In this document: one piece after another, positions 54,981 through 64,000 of the stretch
Position numbering within the stretch: the first letter of the stretch is position 1
How the letters are laid out: each line of letters opens with the position of its first letter
DNA from: Candidatus Liberibacter africanus PTSAPSY
GTDB lineage: Bacteria; Pseudomonadota; Alphaproteobacteria; Rhizobiales; Rhizobiaceae
Assembly: GCF_001021085.1 (NCBI RefSeq)
Contig: NZ_CP004021.1
Location: forward strand, 246,501 to 310,500
DNA: 64,000 bases
Reading direction: 5' to 3'
Position numbers and translations under genes: made by a program
Notes under the pieces: generated by a model
The model's input: only the letters and a program-made list of their open reading frames with translations
Told to the model about the DNA's origin: nothing
Database searches by the model: none

Positions 54981-55994
54981 TTGTGTGAGACTAATGCAAT
55001 TAATAATAAAATATATTGCCATCGACGCATGAGAAGAAACCGTAAAGCAGATTGGATACGAAAACTTGTTTGTGAACAGCAGTTATCTGTCAATGATCTT
55101 ATATTTCCCATATTTTTAACTTCTGGAAAAAAAATAATAGAACCAATAGATTCTATGCCTGATGTTACGCGTATGAGTATTGATATTGCAGTAGAAAAAA
55201 TCAAAAAAGCAGCTGATTTAGGAATACCAGCTATCACCATATTGCCTAATATACCGATAGATTTACGCGACAATATGGGATCAAATATTCTGGACTATAA
55301 TAATCTTATTAATGAAGGGATTAGCACTATCAAAAAAAATATCCCTGATATAGGCATAATCACAGATGTTGCCTTAGATCCCTTCACCATACATGGGCAT
55401 GATGGCATATTACATAATGGTGAAATTATTAATGATGAAACAGTAGAAATAATATCACGTGCGGCAGTCGTGCAAGCAGATGCTGGAGCAGATATCATCG
55501 CTCCATCAGATATGATGGACGGGCGCGTGCGGGAAATTAGAAAAAAGCTTGACAGTAATGGACATATAAACGTTAGCATTATGCCACATGCTGTCAAATT
55601 CAGTTCTTCATTCTATGGACCATATCGTGATGCAATTTCTACACGAAAACTTTTGAAAGGAGATAAAAAAACTTATTATCTCGATCCCGCTAACGCAAAA
55701 GAATCAATTCGTGAAGCTTGTATCGATATACAAGAAAGCGCCGACATGCTTTTAATAAAGCCTGGATTACCTTACCTAGACATCTGTTTTCGCATCAAAG
55801 AAAAATTCGGATTACCCACTTTTGCCTATCAAGTATCCGGTGAATACGCTATGATCAAAGCCGCTTCTCTTCAAGGATGGATAAATCAAAACGATACCAT
55901 GATGGAAAGTCTATTAGCCTTTAAACGTGCAGGATGCGATGGAATTTTTACTTATTTTGCAATAGAAGCAGCCCAGATTCTTAATCATCTTTAA
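54981..55994 (+). CDS. hemB: Delta-aminolevulinic acid dehydratase (porphobilinogen synthase)
   Basis: Condenses two aminolevulinate molecules to porphobilinogen in haem synthesis. The Schiff-base lysines are Lys206 (HAVKFSSSFYGP) and Lys260 (DMLLIKPGLPYLD). The metal region reads DVALDPFTIHGHDG (130-142), with Ala/Asp where zinc enzymes have a Cys triad, so this is the magnesium-type enzyme common in rhizobia. The start is TTG at 54981 (GAGGA upstream); it is needed because the conserved HRRMRRNRKADW begins at residue 14, before the first internal ATG. Confidence 0.95.
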   Translation: MCETNAINNKIYCHRRMRRNRKADWIRKLVCEQQLSVNDLIFPIFLTSGKKIIEPIDSMPDVTRMSIDIAVEKIKKAADLGIPAITILPNIPIDLRDNMGSNILDYNNLINEGISTIKKNIPDIGIITDVALDPFTIHGHDGILHNGEIINDETVEIISRAAVVQADAGADIIAPSDMMDGRVREIRKKLDSNGHINVSIMPHAVKFSSSFYGPYRDAISTRKLLKGDKKTYYLDPANAKESIREACIDIQESADMLLIKPGLPYLDICFRIKEKFGLPTFAYQVSGEYAMIKAASLQGWINQNDTMMESLLAFKRAGCDGIFTYFAIEAAQILNHL

Positions 55995-56272
55995 AATGAT
56001 TAAATATACTCGTTGAAATATTTATCAACAATGCACCTGCAAAGTAAAAAACACTTCAATACATCCTTACTCTTGAAAGAGTTTTCGGGAATGTCATTTA
56101 TAGAGAAGTAATTTATTTGATACTTATTGGAACGCTCGAAAACTAATGGGATTTATTGAGGTGAGATGTTATTTTTGATTTGAGACCACTACAAACACGC
56201 TTTGATGCCATTTAAATTTCATGTATAAAAAAGTTTGACCTGACTAAGTAAGGATCATCAGAATATTCCTGG

Positions 56273-56467
56273 ATGTCAGCAGTAAAGCGCTCTACTTATG
56301 AAATGGTTTCTTCGGTATTGATTGCAATCTTGGATGAAATATCTCCGAATTGTTCCGCTGACATGAACTCCATCCGCAAAGCAGCTAGTTTTTATATTCT
56401 CTTAGCTCACGAAGTGCTTGATTTTCACGATCAAGAAGGCAGAGAACACTCTCTACTCACTTTCTAA
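56273..56467 (+). CDS. Small hypothetical protein (64 residues)
   Basis: Frame from ATG 56273 with AAGGA about 18 nt upstream and no close ribosome site. It is largely helical with a Cys in NCSADMNS and an acidic/His-rich end (EVLDFHDQEGREHS). Size and pattern recall the short DUF982-type proteins of rhizobia, but this is a weak impression. It may be a real small gene, a remnant or chance. Confidence 0.3.
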   Translation: MSAVKRSTYEMVSSVLIAILDEISPNCSADMNSIRKAASFYILLAHEVLDFHDQEGREHSLLTF

Positions 56468-56958
56468 CTAAAACCTCTATGATTCTTTTTTTCATCATTG
56501 GAAAAAAAGGATAATCAGTCCATAATCTTGGAATCAATCGAACTGTTGCTAACATCTTATTTTATAACAAACTATTTTTTATCATGTAGTTCATTCTTTA
56601 TGTTATTATTGAAATAGGGATTTCACCTTTTACTGACAGCAAACAATCCAAAAATACTTACTCTCTTCCAGAAATTTTAAGTAGATATGCCTTGCATGAC
56701 GTAGGTTCTATATCTTTACGCTTATAATAATTTTGAAGTGCACCATACTAATATTCATATCCCAAGATCTTGTAGCCTGAGAACATGATAGGTAAAATCC
56801 AATAACTTAAAAATTAGGTCTATGATTTATTGTTTTTAATGCTAATCATGAAATACACAACCCATTGATAATAAATGATAAAAACACTTAATTTTCATTA
56901 TTTTTTTCTTATAACACTGCAGAAATACCAGCAACATTCAAATCCACTGCATAAAATA
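56468..56958. other. Intergenic region downstream of parC
   Basis: About 490 nt of AT-rich DNA, no supported gene or RNA. Confidence 0.6.
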
Positions 56959-59220
56959 TTACTGAATCAAAAACTTACCTGAACGAGGGAATCCTTTTGG
57001 AACAATGGAACCCGCCCCCCCACGCTTACCTAACCATCCTAATAAATCATTTTGAGATCGATTATAACAACGCCCTGCAGAATCTATCCAGTTAAGCCCA
57101 TCACACATTTTGAAACATATAACATCAGAAATAGTTCCGTCTTTATACGATTGCAAACGCACACCTTTGCCACGAATCATCTCAGGAATCTGATCTATAG
57201 GAAATATTAATAATTTACGATTTTCTCCTACAACAGCAATGTGATCACCCGTTACCTTCACCGCTAACTTCATTGTCTCTTCAGCAGAAACTTTTAAAAA
57301 TCGTTTGCCTTTACGAATATTAGAAATAATTTCTGATTCTTTCACTATAAAAGCATTTCCATTACTGGAAACGACTAATAATTTACCTGTAGGATCATGA
57401 ACAAATGCCGTAACAATGTCTTGATTATGATTAAGATCAATTAAAAGCTGTATCGCTTCTCCATGACCCCGTCCACTTAACAAATTACTAGCAGGCAGAG
57501 TGTATGCTTTACCGTCCGTTGATAAAAGCAATATTCTTTCCGTAGTATAAGAATGAAAAGCTATTTTTAAATCATCACCTTCTTTAAAATTAAGAGAAGA
57601 CAAATCAACCGCATGCCCCTTTAAAGATCGTATCCAACCTCTATTAGAAATGACAACTGTTATAGGCTCCTTTTCAATCATTGCCTGTTGCACTATTGCT
57701 CTATCGGTCCTTACATCATCACAGAATATTGTACGCCGCCTACCCAAATCTGTTGATTTAGAAAAAATATCCCTTACTTCACGAATCTCACCGGCTATTT
57801 GGTCCCATTGTTTGTCTTCCGAGCTTAACAATGAATTAATTTTTTCCCTCTCAATGAGCAAATCATCTAATTCCGACTTGATCTGATACTCTTCTAGCTT
57901 ACGTAACGAACGCAATCTCAAATTGAGTATGGAATCCACCTGATTATCTGTCAGAGAAAAACGTGACATCATTACCGGTTTTGGCTTATCTTCATTCCTA
58001 ATAATGGCGATAATCTCATCAATATTCAGATATGCAATCAATAAACCTTTTAATATTTCTACCCGTCGATCAATCGCTTGCATCCGAAAAGAAGATCTGC
58101 GAAAAAGAACTTCTCGGCGATGCGCAAGCCACTCTTTTAAAATACCATCAAGCGACATAACTTGAGGAACACGACCCATTGAAAGAACATTCATATTCAA
58201 TGGAAATCGTGTTTCCATATCACTTAACATAAACATTGATTCCATCAACAAATCAGGATCTACTGAACGATTTTTAGGAAATAAAACAATTCGGACATCC
58301 TCAGCAGATTCATCACGTATGTCCTCTAACAAAGGTATTCTTTTGGTTATAATAAGCTCAGCAATTTTTTCAATTAATCGTGACTTTTGTACTTGATATG
58401 GGATCTCAGTAACAACAATACACCATGAACCACGCCCAAGCTCTTCAACAGACCACTTAGCACGGACTCGGAATCCCCCTCGACCTAAACGATAGGATTC
58501 TAAAATGCTTTCACGACTTTCAACAATAATACCACCTGTTGGAAAATCAGGGCCCACAATATATTCAAGTAACTTTTCTATCGAAATTTTTGGATCATCA
58601 ATCAAAGCCAGAGCTGCGTCACAAATCTCGTGAACATTATGCGACGGAATAGAAGTTGCCATACCAACCGCTATACCAGATGAACCATTCGCTAAAAGAT
58701 TTGGGAATTTCCCTGGGAAAACAATCGGCTCTAAATCTTCTTCATTATATGTATCACGAAAGTCGACTGCATCTTCATCAATCCCCTGCAAAATCAACTC
58801 AGCAACCTGAGTCATGCGCGCTTCCGTATAACGATACGCCGCCGCACTATCACCATCAATGTTCCCAAAATTACCTTGTCCGCTAATAAGAGGATATCTC
58901 TGAACAAAAGATTGCGAAAGACGTACTAAAGAATCATATACAGATTGGTCTCCATGGGGATGCAATCTACCAATAACCTCACCAACAATACGGGCACTTT
59001 TCTTAAAAGCAGAATTGAAGTCTAAACCCATTTCACTCATTGCATGAATAATGCGTCTGTGTACAGGCTTAAAGCCATCTCGCAAGTCAGGAATTGCACG
59101 CTCCTTAATTGTAGATAAGGCATATGCAAGATACCTTTCTTCCAAAGCAGAGCGCAGAGGAATAGATATAACATTTTCTTCAACTAAAGTATTTGAATTA
59201 GAAACGTTATCAGTAGCCAT
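56959..59220 (-). CDS. parC: DNA topoisomerase IV subunit A
   Basis: DNA cleavage/rejoining subunit of the decatenase. Catalytic Tyr131 in [12 protein letters not shown]; quinolone region [21 protein letters not shown] with Gln92 at the GyrA Ser83 position; [11 protein letters not shown] follows. The C-terminal domain (about 500-753) is short and lacks the GyrA box, which favours ParC over GyrA. The start is ATG 59220 within GAGTGAGGTTT; a GTG at 59229 is the alternative. 753 residues. Confidence 0.95.
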   Translation of the reverse strand: MATDNVSNSNTLVEENVISIPLRSALEERYLAYALSTIKERAIPDLRDGFKPVHRRIIHAMSEMGLDFNSAFKKSARIVGEVIGRLHPHGDQSVYDSLVRLSQSFVQRYPLISGQGNFGNIDGDSAAAYRYTEARMTQVAELILQGIDEDAVDFRDTYNEEDLEPIVFPGKFPNLLANGSSGIAVGMATSIPSHNVHEICDAALALIDDPKISIEKLLEYIVGPDFPTGGIIVESRESILESYRLGRGGFRVRAKWSVEELGRGSWCIVVTEIPYQVQKSRLIEKIAELIITKRIPLLEDIRDESAEDVRIVLFPKNRSVDPDLLMESMFMLSDMETRFPLNMNVLSMGRVPQVMSLDGILKEWLAHRREVLFRRSSFRMQAIDRRVEILKGLLIAYLNIDEIIAIIRNEDKPKPVMMSRFSLTDNQVDSILNLRLRSLRKLEEYQIKSELDDLLIEREKINSLLSSEDKQWDQIAGEIREVRDIFSKSTDLGRRRTIFCDDVRTDRAIVQQAMIEKEPITVVISNRGWIRSLKGHAVDLSSLNFKEGDDLKIAFHSYTTERILLLSTDGKAYTLPASNLLSGRGHGEAIQLLIDLNHNQDIVTAFVHDPTGKLLVVSSNGNAFIVKESEIISNIRKGKRFLKVSAEETMKLAVKVTGDHIAVVGENRKLLIFPIDQIPEMIRGKGVRLQSYKDGTISDVICFKMCDGLNWIDSAGRCYNRSQNDLLGWLGKRGGAGSIVPKGFPRSGKFLIQ

Positions 59221-59525
59221 AAACCTCACTCTTCATAGAAAAACACCTTATTTTAACTTCCCAAAATCTGTAAATCACATAACTTCTAATACTGATTCTG
59301 CAATATAAAAATCAATCAAATTACGTACAAAACTAAACACAAATGATCATAATAAGAAAAATAAGGGTAACACTCCTCTATAAACTAAGATAATTTCAAA
59401 AATAATCCAAATAAAACAAAAGATTATCACAAACAATGAACAATTAAGAACCATGTCTTATGACTATTAAACTTACAATCACAAACAAACAAAGCCATTA
59501 ACCACTAATACCTATACCTATTGGA
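59221..59525. other. Intergenic region gltA-parC, nothing recognised
   Basis: About 305 nt of AT-rich DNA. Should contain the parC promoter; no gene seen. Confidence 0.55.
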
Positions 59526-60818
59526 CTACTGACTTCTCTTTTCTATAGGGACATAATCTCGACTCAACGCCCCCACATAAAGTTGACGAGGCCGCCCTAT
59601 CCGTCTCGATGGGTCCATTATCATCTCTTTCCACTGAGACACCCAACCCGCTGTACGCGCGATTGCAAACAACACCGTAAAAAAATTTGTTGGAAAACCC
59701 AACGATCTCAATGTGATTCCAGAATAAAAATCAACGTTAGGATAAAGTTGCCGCTCAATAAAGTATCCATCTTCAAGAGCAATTTTTTCTAATTCAATTG
59801 CAACTTGCGCTATCGGATCATTATGATTTCCCGTTTTATCCAGAACTTCATACATAGTCTCCCGCATAATTCTACACCTAGGATCATAATTTTTATAAAC
59901 ACGATGCCCAAAACCCATAATGCGAAATGGATCATTTTTATCTTTAGCGCGCATTATGTAATGCGGAATACGCTCAGGCGAACCTATTTCCATCAACATA
60001 TTAAGAGCCTCTTCATTAGCTCCACCATGAGCACACCCACCAAGACAAGCTACGCCAGCTGCGATACAAGCGAAAGGATCTGCCCCAGAAGATCCCGCTA
60101 AACGTACCGTAGAAGTCGAAGCATTCTGTTCATGATCAGCATGTAATATAAATATACGATTCATAGCGCGGGCTAATAAAGGATCTACATGGTATTCTTC
60201 ACAAGGCGTCGAAAAACACATATGTAAAAAATTTGAGGCGTAATCCAAATTACTCTTTGGATAAACAAAAGGTTGTCCTATGTAACGTTTATAAATCATT
60301 GCTGCTATAGTGGATATTTTAGCAATTATGCGCAAGGATACAGTCCCGCATTTTTCCAAAGTCTGAACATCAGAAGGATTATAGTAAAAAGACGATAAGG
60401 CGCCTATTGCACCCATCAACATAGACATGGGATGTGCATTGTATGGGAAACCAGTAAAAAAGCGCGACATACCCTCTTTGAGTAATGCTTTCTTTGAGAT
60501 TTTATCATTAAAATCTCTTTGTTGGCTCACGTTGGGTAATTCCCCATATAGCAACAAGTAACAAACTTCTAAAAAATCACTCTTCTCTGACAACTGCTCA
60601 ATCGGATAACCACGGTACAACAATATCCCATTACAACCATCAATGAAAGTTATTTGAGATTCGCAAGAAGCCGTAGAAGAAAAAGCAGGGTCATACGTAA
60701 AAATATCATTTGTGTAAAGAGATGATATATCTACTACAGGAAGGCCAAGACTACCTCTTCTTATTGGAAGATCAATTTCCTCATTTCCTAAACGGAGTTT
60801 CGCAAATTTATCCATCAT
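59526..60818 (-). CDS. gltA: Citrate synthase (type II)
   Basis: Condenses oxaloacetate with acetyl-CoA at the entry of the TCA cycle. Type II length (430 residues). Motifs: [23 protein letters not shown], the catalytic His in [13 protein letters not shown] and [13 protein letters not shown], and [24 protein letters not shown] is nine nt upstream of ATG 60818; a TTG at 60824 lies between, and a second ATG follows directly. Divergent from comEC across about 165 nt. Confidence 0.97.
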   Translation of the reverse strand: MMDKFAKLRLGNEEIDLPIRRGSLGLPVVDISSLYTNDIFTYDPAFSSTASCESQITFIDGCNGILLYRGYPIEQLSEKSDFLEVCYLLLYGELPNVSQQRDFNDKISKKALLKEGMSRFFTGFPYNAHPMSMLMGAIGALSSFYYNPSDVQTLEKCGTVSLRIIAKISTIAAMIYKRYIGQPFVYPKSNLDYASNFLHMCFSTPCEEYHVDPLLARAMNRIFILHADHEQNASTSTVRLAGSSGADPFACIAAGVACLGGCAHGGANEEALNMLMEIGSPERIPHYIMRAKDKNDPFRIMGFGHRVYKNYDPRCRIMRETMYEVLDKTGNHNDPIAQVAIELEKIALEDGYFIERQLYPNVDFYSGITLRSLGFPTNFFTVLFAIARTAGWVSQWKEMIMDPSRRIGRPRQLYVGALSRDYVPIEKRSQ

Positions 60819-60984
60819 AAACAATTTTCCTCAAAAAAATCTTTTGCTGCCGACAAACAGATTAACAATTAAACAATAATTACCAGTACCCAAATGAACA
60901 AATACTATGATATTACATAGCTAAAAATATTCTTTAAATTTCTAAAAATAATTTTGTAACAATCTATATTTTAGTAATCAATAT

Positions 60985-63234
60985 ATGCTTAAAAAAATTT
61001 TCACTCTGTTGCACTATAATATGCAATATTTAAAACACCTTATACAATTAGAACAAGAACATGGGAGGATTTTTTTATTTATTCCCGTTTTTCTCGCATT
61101 CGGAGCAATATCATGGTTTATTTATAACCCAGATATACCTCCTTGGGAAATTGGATTGAGTACTCTTATTATGGTTCTCATTCTAATCAAAACTCGATAT
61201 TCGCATCCTCATATATTCCTTATCATAAGCGCATTCGTATATTTTTTAATAGGGATGATGCTAGCATTTATCGAAACTACACGCAATCCTACTACACTTC
61301 TTTCTCAGTCCATTACAACTAATTTACGCGGAATAGTCAAATGGAGCGAACCCTTACAAGATGGAAAATGGCGTTATCTAGTTCAAATTTCTGAGACGGA
61401 CTATTATCAATCAGAGCTGTTATCACAACAAGTAATGTTATCTGTCACTGACAAACACGACCATTTTCCCTCTGGCACAAAAATAGATGGAATAGCAAAA
61501 CTACCACCACCATCAGGGCCCGCTCTTCCTGGGCTTTTTGATTTTAGTTTTTTTTCTTATTATAAAGGTATTAGCGCAGTTGGATATTTTTATTCCATCC
61601 CCCAAATAGTATTTTTTTCTGAAACTCAAAATAATTTTAACCAATTTTTATCGTCAATACAATCTTTCTTAAATGAAGTTCGAACCAATATAGGAACATA
61701 TATTCGAAGAAAAATTTCAGGAGATATTGGCGCTCTTGCTGCAGCACTCATAACCGATGAACGTCGTGCCATATCTAGCCAAACCATTGAAGATCTTCGA
61801 AGGTCTGGATTGTCGCATATAATAGCCATTTCTGGAATCAATATGACAATAGCAGCAGGTCTTTTGTTCTTCGGCATGCGCTCAATTCTCGCTTGTTTTC
61901 CAATTATTGCAGAAAACTTTTCAATCAAAAAGATTTCATCTTTTGGCGCACTTTTAACAGTAACTGCTTATTTTTTGATATCAGGAGCAAGCATCTCTGC
62001 ACAAAGAGCCTATATAATGACAGTCATAACCCTTATTTCTTACTTGTGCGAAGTACACTCTATCGGATTACGTAGTATAGCATTAACTGCTATTTTCATA
62101 ATCTGCATCGCCCCTTCAGAAGTAATAAACCCTAGTTTTCAAATGTCTTTTGCCACAACTGCCGCCCTTATAGCCAGTAATTCTAGCTGGGGGAAAAAAC
62201 GAAATAATCCCCATCCTCTTCTCAAAATTCTGCCAAACAAAGGGAAAATTGTGACCACAATAATCCAATTTTTCAAAGTGATTTTTCTCACATCCCTTAT
62301 AGGAAGTTGTTCCGCTTCAATTTTTTTGATAAAACATTTTCACTGCATACCAATATACGGAATAATTGCAAACATCCTTGCTATACCAATATTGTCATTT
62401 ATAGTTATGCCAGCAGGGCTTGTAACAGCCTTATCAATGACTTTTTCCACAGCAGAAATACCTTTATCTGTAATGGCTTGGGGACTCAATATCATCATTC
62501 AAATCGCGAATACAATTTCAACAATTAGCGATGAATTATGTGTTGGAAGAATCCCTCAACCTGTATTCACAACTATGGTCATTGGATTTATATTATTAGT
62601 TTTTTTAAAAACAAATATGCGCCATATTGGAACAATCATGATCGGAATTGCAATAGCTATCCTCTTCATTCTTCCTTATTTTCCGTCTCCGGATCTTCTT
62701 ATATCTGAAGATGGAAAAATCGTCGCATTAGTAGACAATAATACCCTTATTTCAAGTAGTTATAATCATAATTATTTCATATTTTCCCAATGGAAATCAG
62801 CTTTAAGCACCACATTCCACGAAACTCCTCAGAAACATCCAGAATATCTGCCGATCAACAATCAATTGTCTTTAAAAGAAACCCTTCAATCAATGAATCC
62901 AAGAAAATTTCTCTGTATTAACAAGTCATTTTGTGCTGGGCTCCATCATAAGAGTGGCACAATTATAGGCGTTCTTAAAAGAAAAGATAAAATCCACTTA
63001 GCTTGCCAATTATCCGACATCCTTGTAACGAAAATAAAAAATATGAATTCCCAATTATGCAACGTTCCATTAATAATTACGCCAGAAATGTTGCATAAAT
63101 ATGGATCACTAGAAATAACGATAATCCCGTCCTCAAATGACCTCGACAAACCAAAATTTATTATTAAAAAGTCCATAGAAAGTCTTCTTCATCCTTGGAC
63201 CAAAAATAGAATACAGAAACCCTTTACACATTAA
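60985..63234 (+). CDS. comEC: ComEC/Rec2-type DNA uptake channel protein
   Basis: Inner-membrane channel that passes single-stranded DNA into the cytosol in natural transformation. Of 749 residues, the N-terminal ~240 hold two to three helices and the DUF4131 OB-like domain (RGIVKWSEPLQDGKWRYLVQ area); the Competence domain (about 250-520) has ALAAALITDERRAIS, the hallmark RRSGLSHIIAISGINMTIAAG and RAYIMTVITL. The C-terminal part (about 570-749) lacks the metallo-beta-lactamase motifs in recognisable form, as in other alphaproteobacterial ComEC. No frameshift is present, so the gene is probably under selection. Confidence 0.93.
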   Translation: MLKKIFTLLHYNMQYLKHLIQLEQEHGRIFLFIPVFLAFGAISWFIYNPDIPPWEIGLSTLIMVLILIKTRYSHPHIFLIISAFVYFLIGMMLAFIETTRNPTTLLSQSITTNLRGIVKWSEPLQDGKWRYLVQISETDYYQSELLSQQVMLSVTDKHDHFPSGTKIDGIAKLPPPSGPALPGLFDFSFFSYYKGISAVGYFYSIPQIVFFSETQNNFNQFLSSIQSFLNEVRTNIGTYIRRKISGDIGALAAALITDERRAISSQTIEDLRRSGLSHIIAISGINMTIAAGLLFFGMRSILACFPIIAENFSIKKISSFGALLTVTAYFLISGASISAQRAYIMTVITLISYLCEVHSIGLRSIALTAIFIICIAPSEVINPSFQMSFATTAALIASNSSWGKKRNNPHPLLKILPNKGKIVTTIIQFFKVIFLTSLIGSCSASIFLIKHFHCIPIYGIIANILAIPILSFIVMPAGLVTALSMTFSTAEIPLSVMAWGLNIIIQIANTISTISDELCVGRIPQPVFTTMVIGFILLVFLKTNMRHIGTIMIGIAIAILFILPYFPSPDLLISEDGKIVALVDNNTLISSSYNHNYFIFSQWKSALSTTFHETPQKHPEYLPINNQLSLKETLQSMNPRKFLCINKSFCAGLHHKSGTIIGVLKRKDKIHLACQLSDILVTKIKNMNSQLCNVPLIITPEMLHKYGSLEITIIPSSNDLDKPKFIIKKSIESLLHPWTKNRIQKPFTH

Positions 63235-63403
63235 AAAAACGTTGTTCAATCAACCAATATTAGTTGCAAATATGCAATTAATAAACTTAAAATACACCAA
63301 AGTATTTTTCCTGAACCACATTAATATAACGAAGCATGTCACATACATTAAATTAAAGATAATAACTATTGTGTGCGATATATAAAACTAGAGACAAATC
63401 ATA

Positions 63404-64000
63404 TCAGGCGCTCATATTCATCGGATATTGACGTATCAATCCTACTAGTTTCCCCCTAATCTTTATATTGTTCAGGTGAAAGATACGGGTTTTATACGCG
63501 GAATTAGCAGATTCTAAGGCTATAGAATCACCCTTTTGTCGAAACCTCTTAATAGCTGCCATTTGATCATCGAAAAACGCTAGGACTATATCTCCTGGAT
63601 CAGCAGACGTACTACTGAACATAACAACGATGTCGCCTCGCAAAATACCAACTCCGACCATAGAATCGTCTTTAACTTCAAGGGCATAATGATCACCCTT
63701 CTGCAACATTGTCGAAGGTACTGGAATATCGTGCATCCTATTTCTAACAGAATCAATCGATACTTCTGCGGCTATACAGCCCATAAAAGGAACTGTAGAA
63801 CAACAAAAATTATCCTCCTTTATATCCGAAGTAGAACTAAAATCATGCGCAAGTCGTGTAAATAATCTCATATTTTCTGGCACTTTAATAATTTGCAAAG
63901 CTCGAGCACGTTTTGGAATCCTGCGAATAAAACCCCTTTCCTCTAGAGAAATAATAAGACGATATATTCCTGATTTAGAAGCAATACTCAATGCTTTTTT
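63404..64000 (-). CDS. lexA: LexA repressor (5' end outside the window)
   Basis: SOS repressor; the frame runs open to base 64000, so about the first 40 residues are missing. The rest of the winged helix (KKALSIASKSGIYRLIISLEERGFIRRIPKRARAL) follows rhizobial LexA, which binds GTTC-N7-GTTC. The protease part has the catalytic Ser in LEVKDDSMVG and Lys in QMAAIKRFRQ. At the self-cleavage site, where family members read IAAGVPI (Ala-Gly), the frame reads GCIAAEVSID, so the P1' Gly is Glu. RecA-stimulated cleavage may be altered. Located convergent to comEC. Confidence 0.95.
   Translation of the reverse strand, partial: KKALSIASKSGIYRLIISLEERGFIRRIPKRARALQIIKVPENMRLFTRLAHDFSSTSDIKEDNFCCSTVPFMGCIAAEVSIDSVRNRMHDIPVPSTMLQKGDHYALEVKDDSMVGVGILRGDIVVMFSSTSADPGDIVLAFFDDQMAAIKRFRQKGDSIALESANSAYKTRIFHLNNIKIRGKLVGLIRQYPMNMSA

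Noticed and set aside
1..64000. CRISPR arrays, insertion sequences, rRNA genes, replication origin
   Set aside because: No spaced direct repeats of CRISPR type, no transposase, no rRNA sequence and no DnaA-box cluster was seen. The only substantial repeat is the galE/rpsM array, whose units adjoin without spacers.

Overview
The window is an AT-rich chromosomal segment of a Rhizobiales-type alphaproteobacterium with a reduced genome, almost certainly 'Candidatus Liberibacter' and most likely Ca. L. asiaticus (the citrus huanglongbing agent). This rests on rhizobial gene orders (pyrC-plsY-dprA-topA; rpsF-rpsR-rplI-dnaB-alr-radA-cvpA-purF-SDR; glyA-ribD-ribE-ribH-nusB), CpdR, choXWV, an ATP/ADP translocase of the parasite type, and the ldtR/ldtP pair known from Liberibacter. 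It is recognition from memory plus motifs; no search was run.

Layout. 1-8.5 kb: a pyrC-like dihydroorotase homologue (5' end outside the window), plsY, dprA, topA, asd, a lytic transglycosylase, comF and tRNA-Leu. 8.5-13.1 kb is gene-poor: a peroxiredoxin, cpdR, tRNA-Val, a small islet bounded by a copy of the tRNA-Val 3' end that holds a coiled-coil/TM protein and a broken holin-like frame, then rlmE and tRNA-Gln. 13.6-21.5 kb, minus strand: an MdfA-like exporter, a porin, and the infC-rpmI-rplT-pheS-pheT translation cluster. 21.7-29.1 kb: lepA, a methyltransferase, nttA, a small membrane ORF, mutT, argJ. 29.4-34 kb: secA and galE, followed by three copies of a ~310-bp chimeric repeat made of the galE 3' end and the 3' end of rpsM. 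34.4-43 kb, plus strand: rpsF, rpsR, rplI, dnaB, alr, radA, cvpA, purF and an SDR gene. 43.5-48.3 kb: choline/betaine ABC transporter choXWV (minus), then a cation diffusion facilitator and queF (plus). 48.3-54.5 kb, minus: nusB, ribH, ribE, ribD, glyA, L,D-transpeptidase ldtP and its MarR-type regulator ldtR. 55-64 kb: hemB, parC, gltA, comEC and the N-terminally cut lexA at the window edge.

How it fits together. Most genes are core information processing and a thin metabolism (lysine/cell-wall precursors through asd and alr, arginine via argJ, purines via purF, riboflavin, haem, citrate synthase). Import functions (nttA, choXWV, porin) point to dependence on host cytosol or phloem. Four genes of the natural-transformation pathway (dprA, comF, radA, comEC) are intact here despite genome reduction.

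Most unusual points: the galE'-rpsM' chimeric tandem repeat at 33023-33979; the tRNA-Val-flanked islet with phage-like remains at 10587-11324; a LexA whose expected Ala-Gly self-cleavage site reads Ala-Glu; a dihydroorotase homologue that has lost several metal and substrate ligands; and missing genes (nrdR between glyA and ribD, the membrane-protein gene between rpsR and rplI) at otherwise conserved rhizobial loci.
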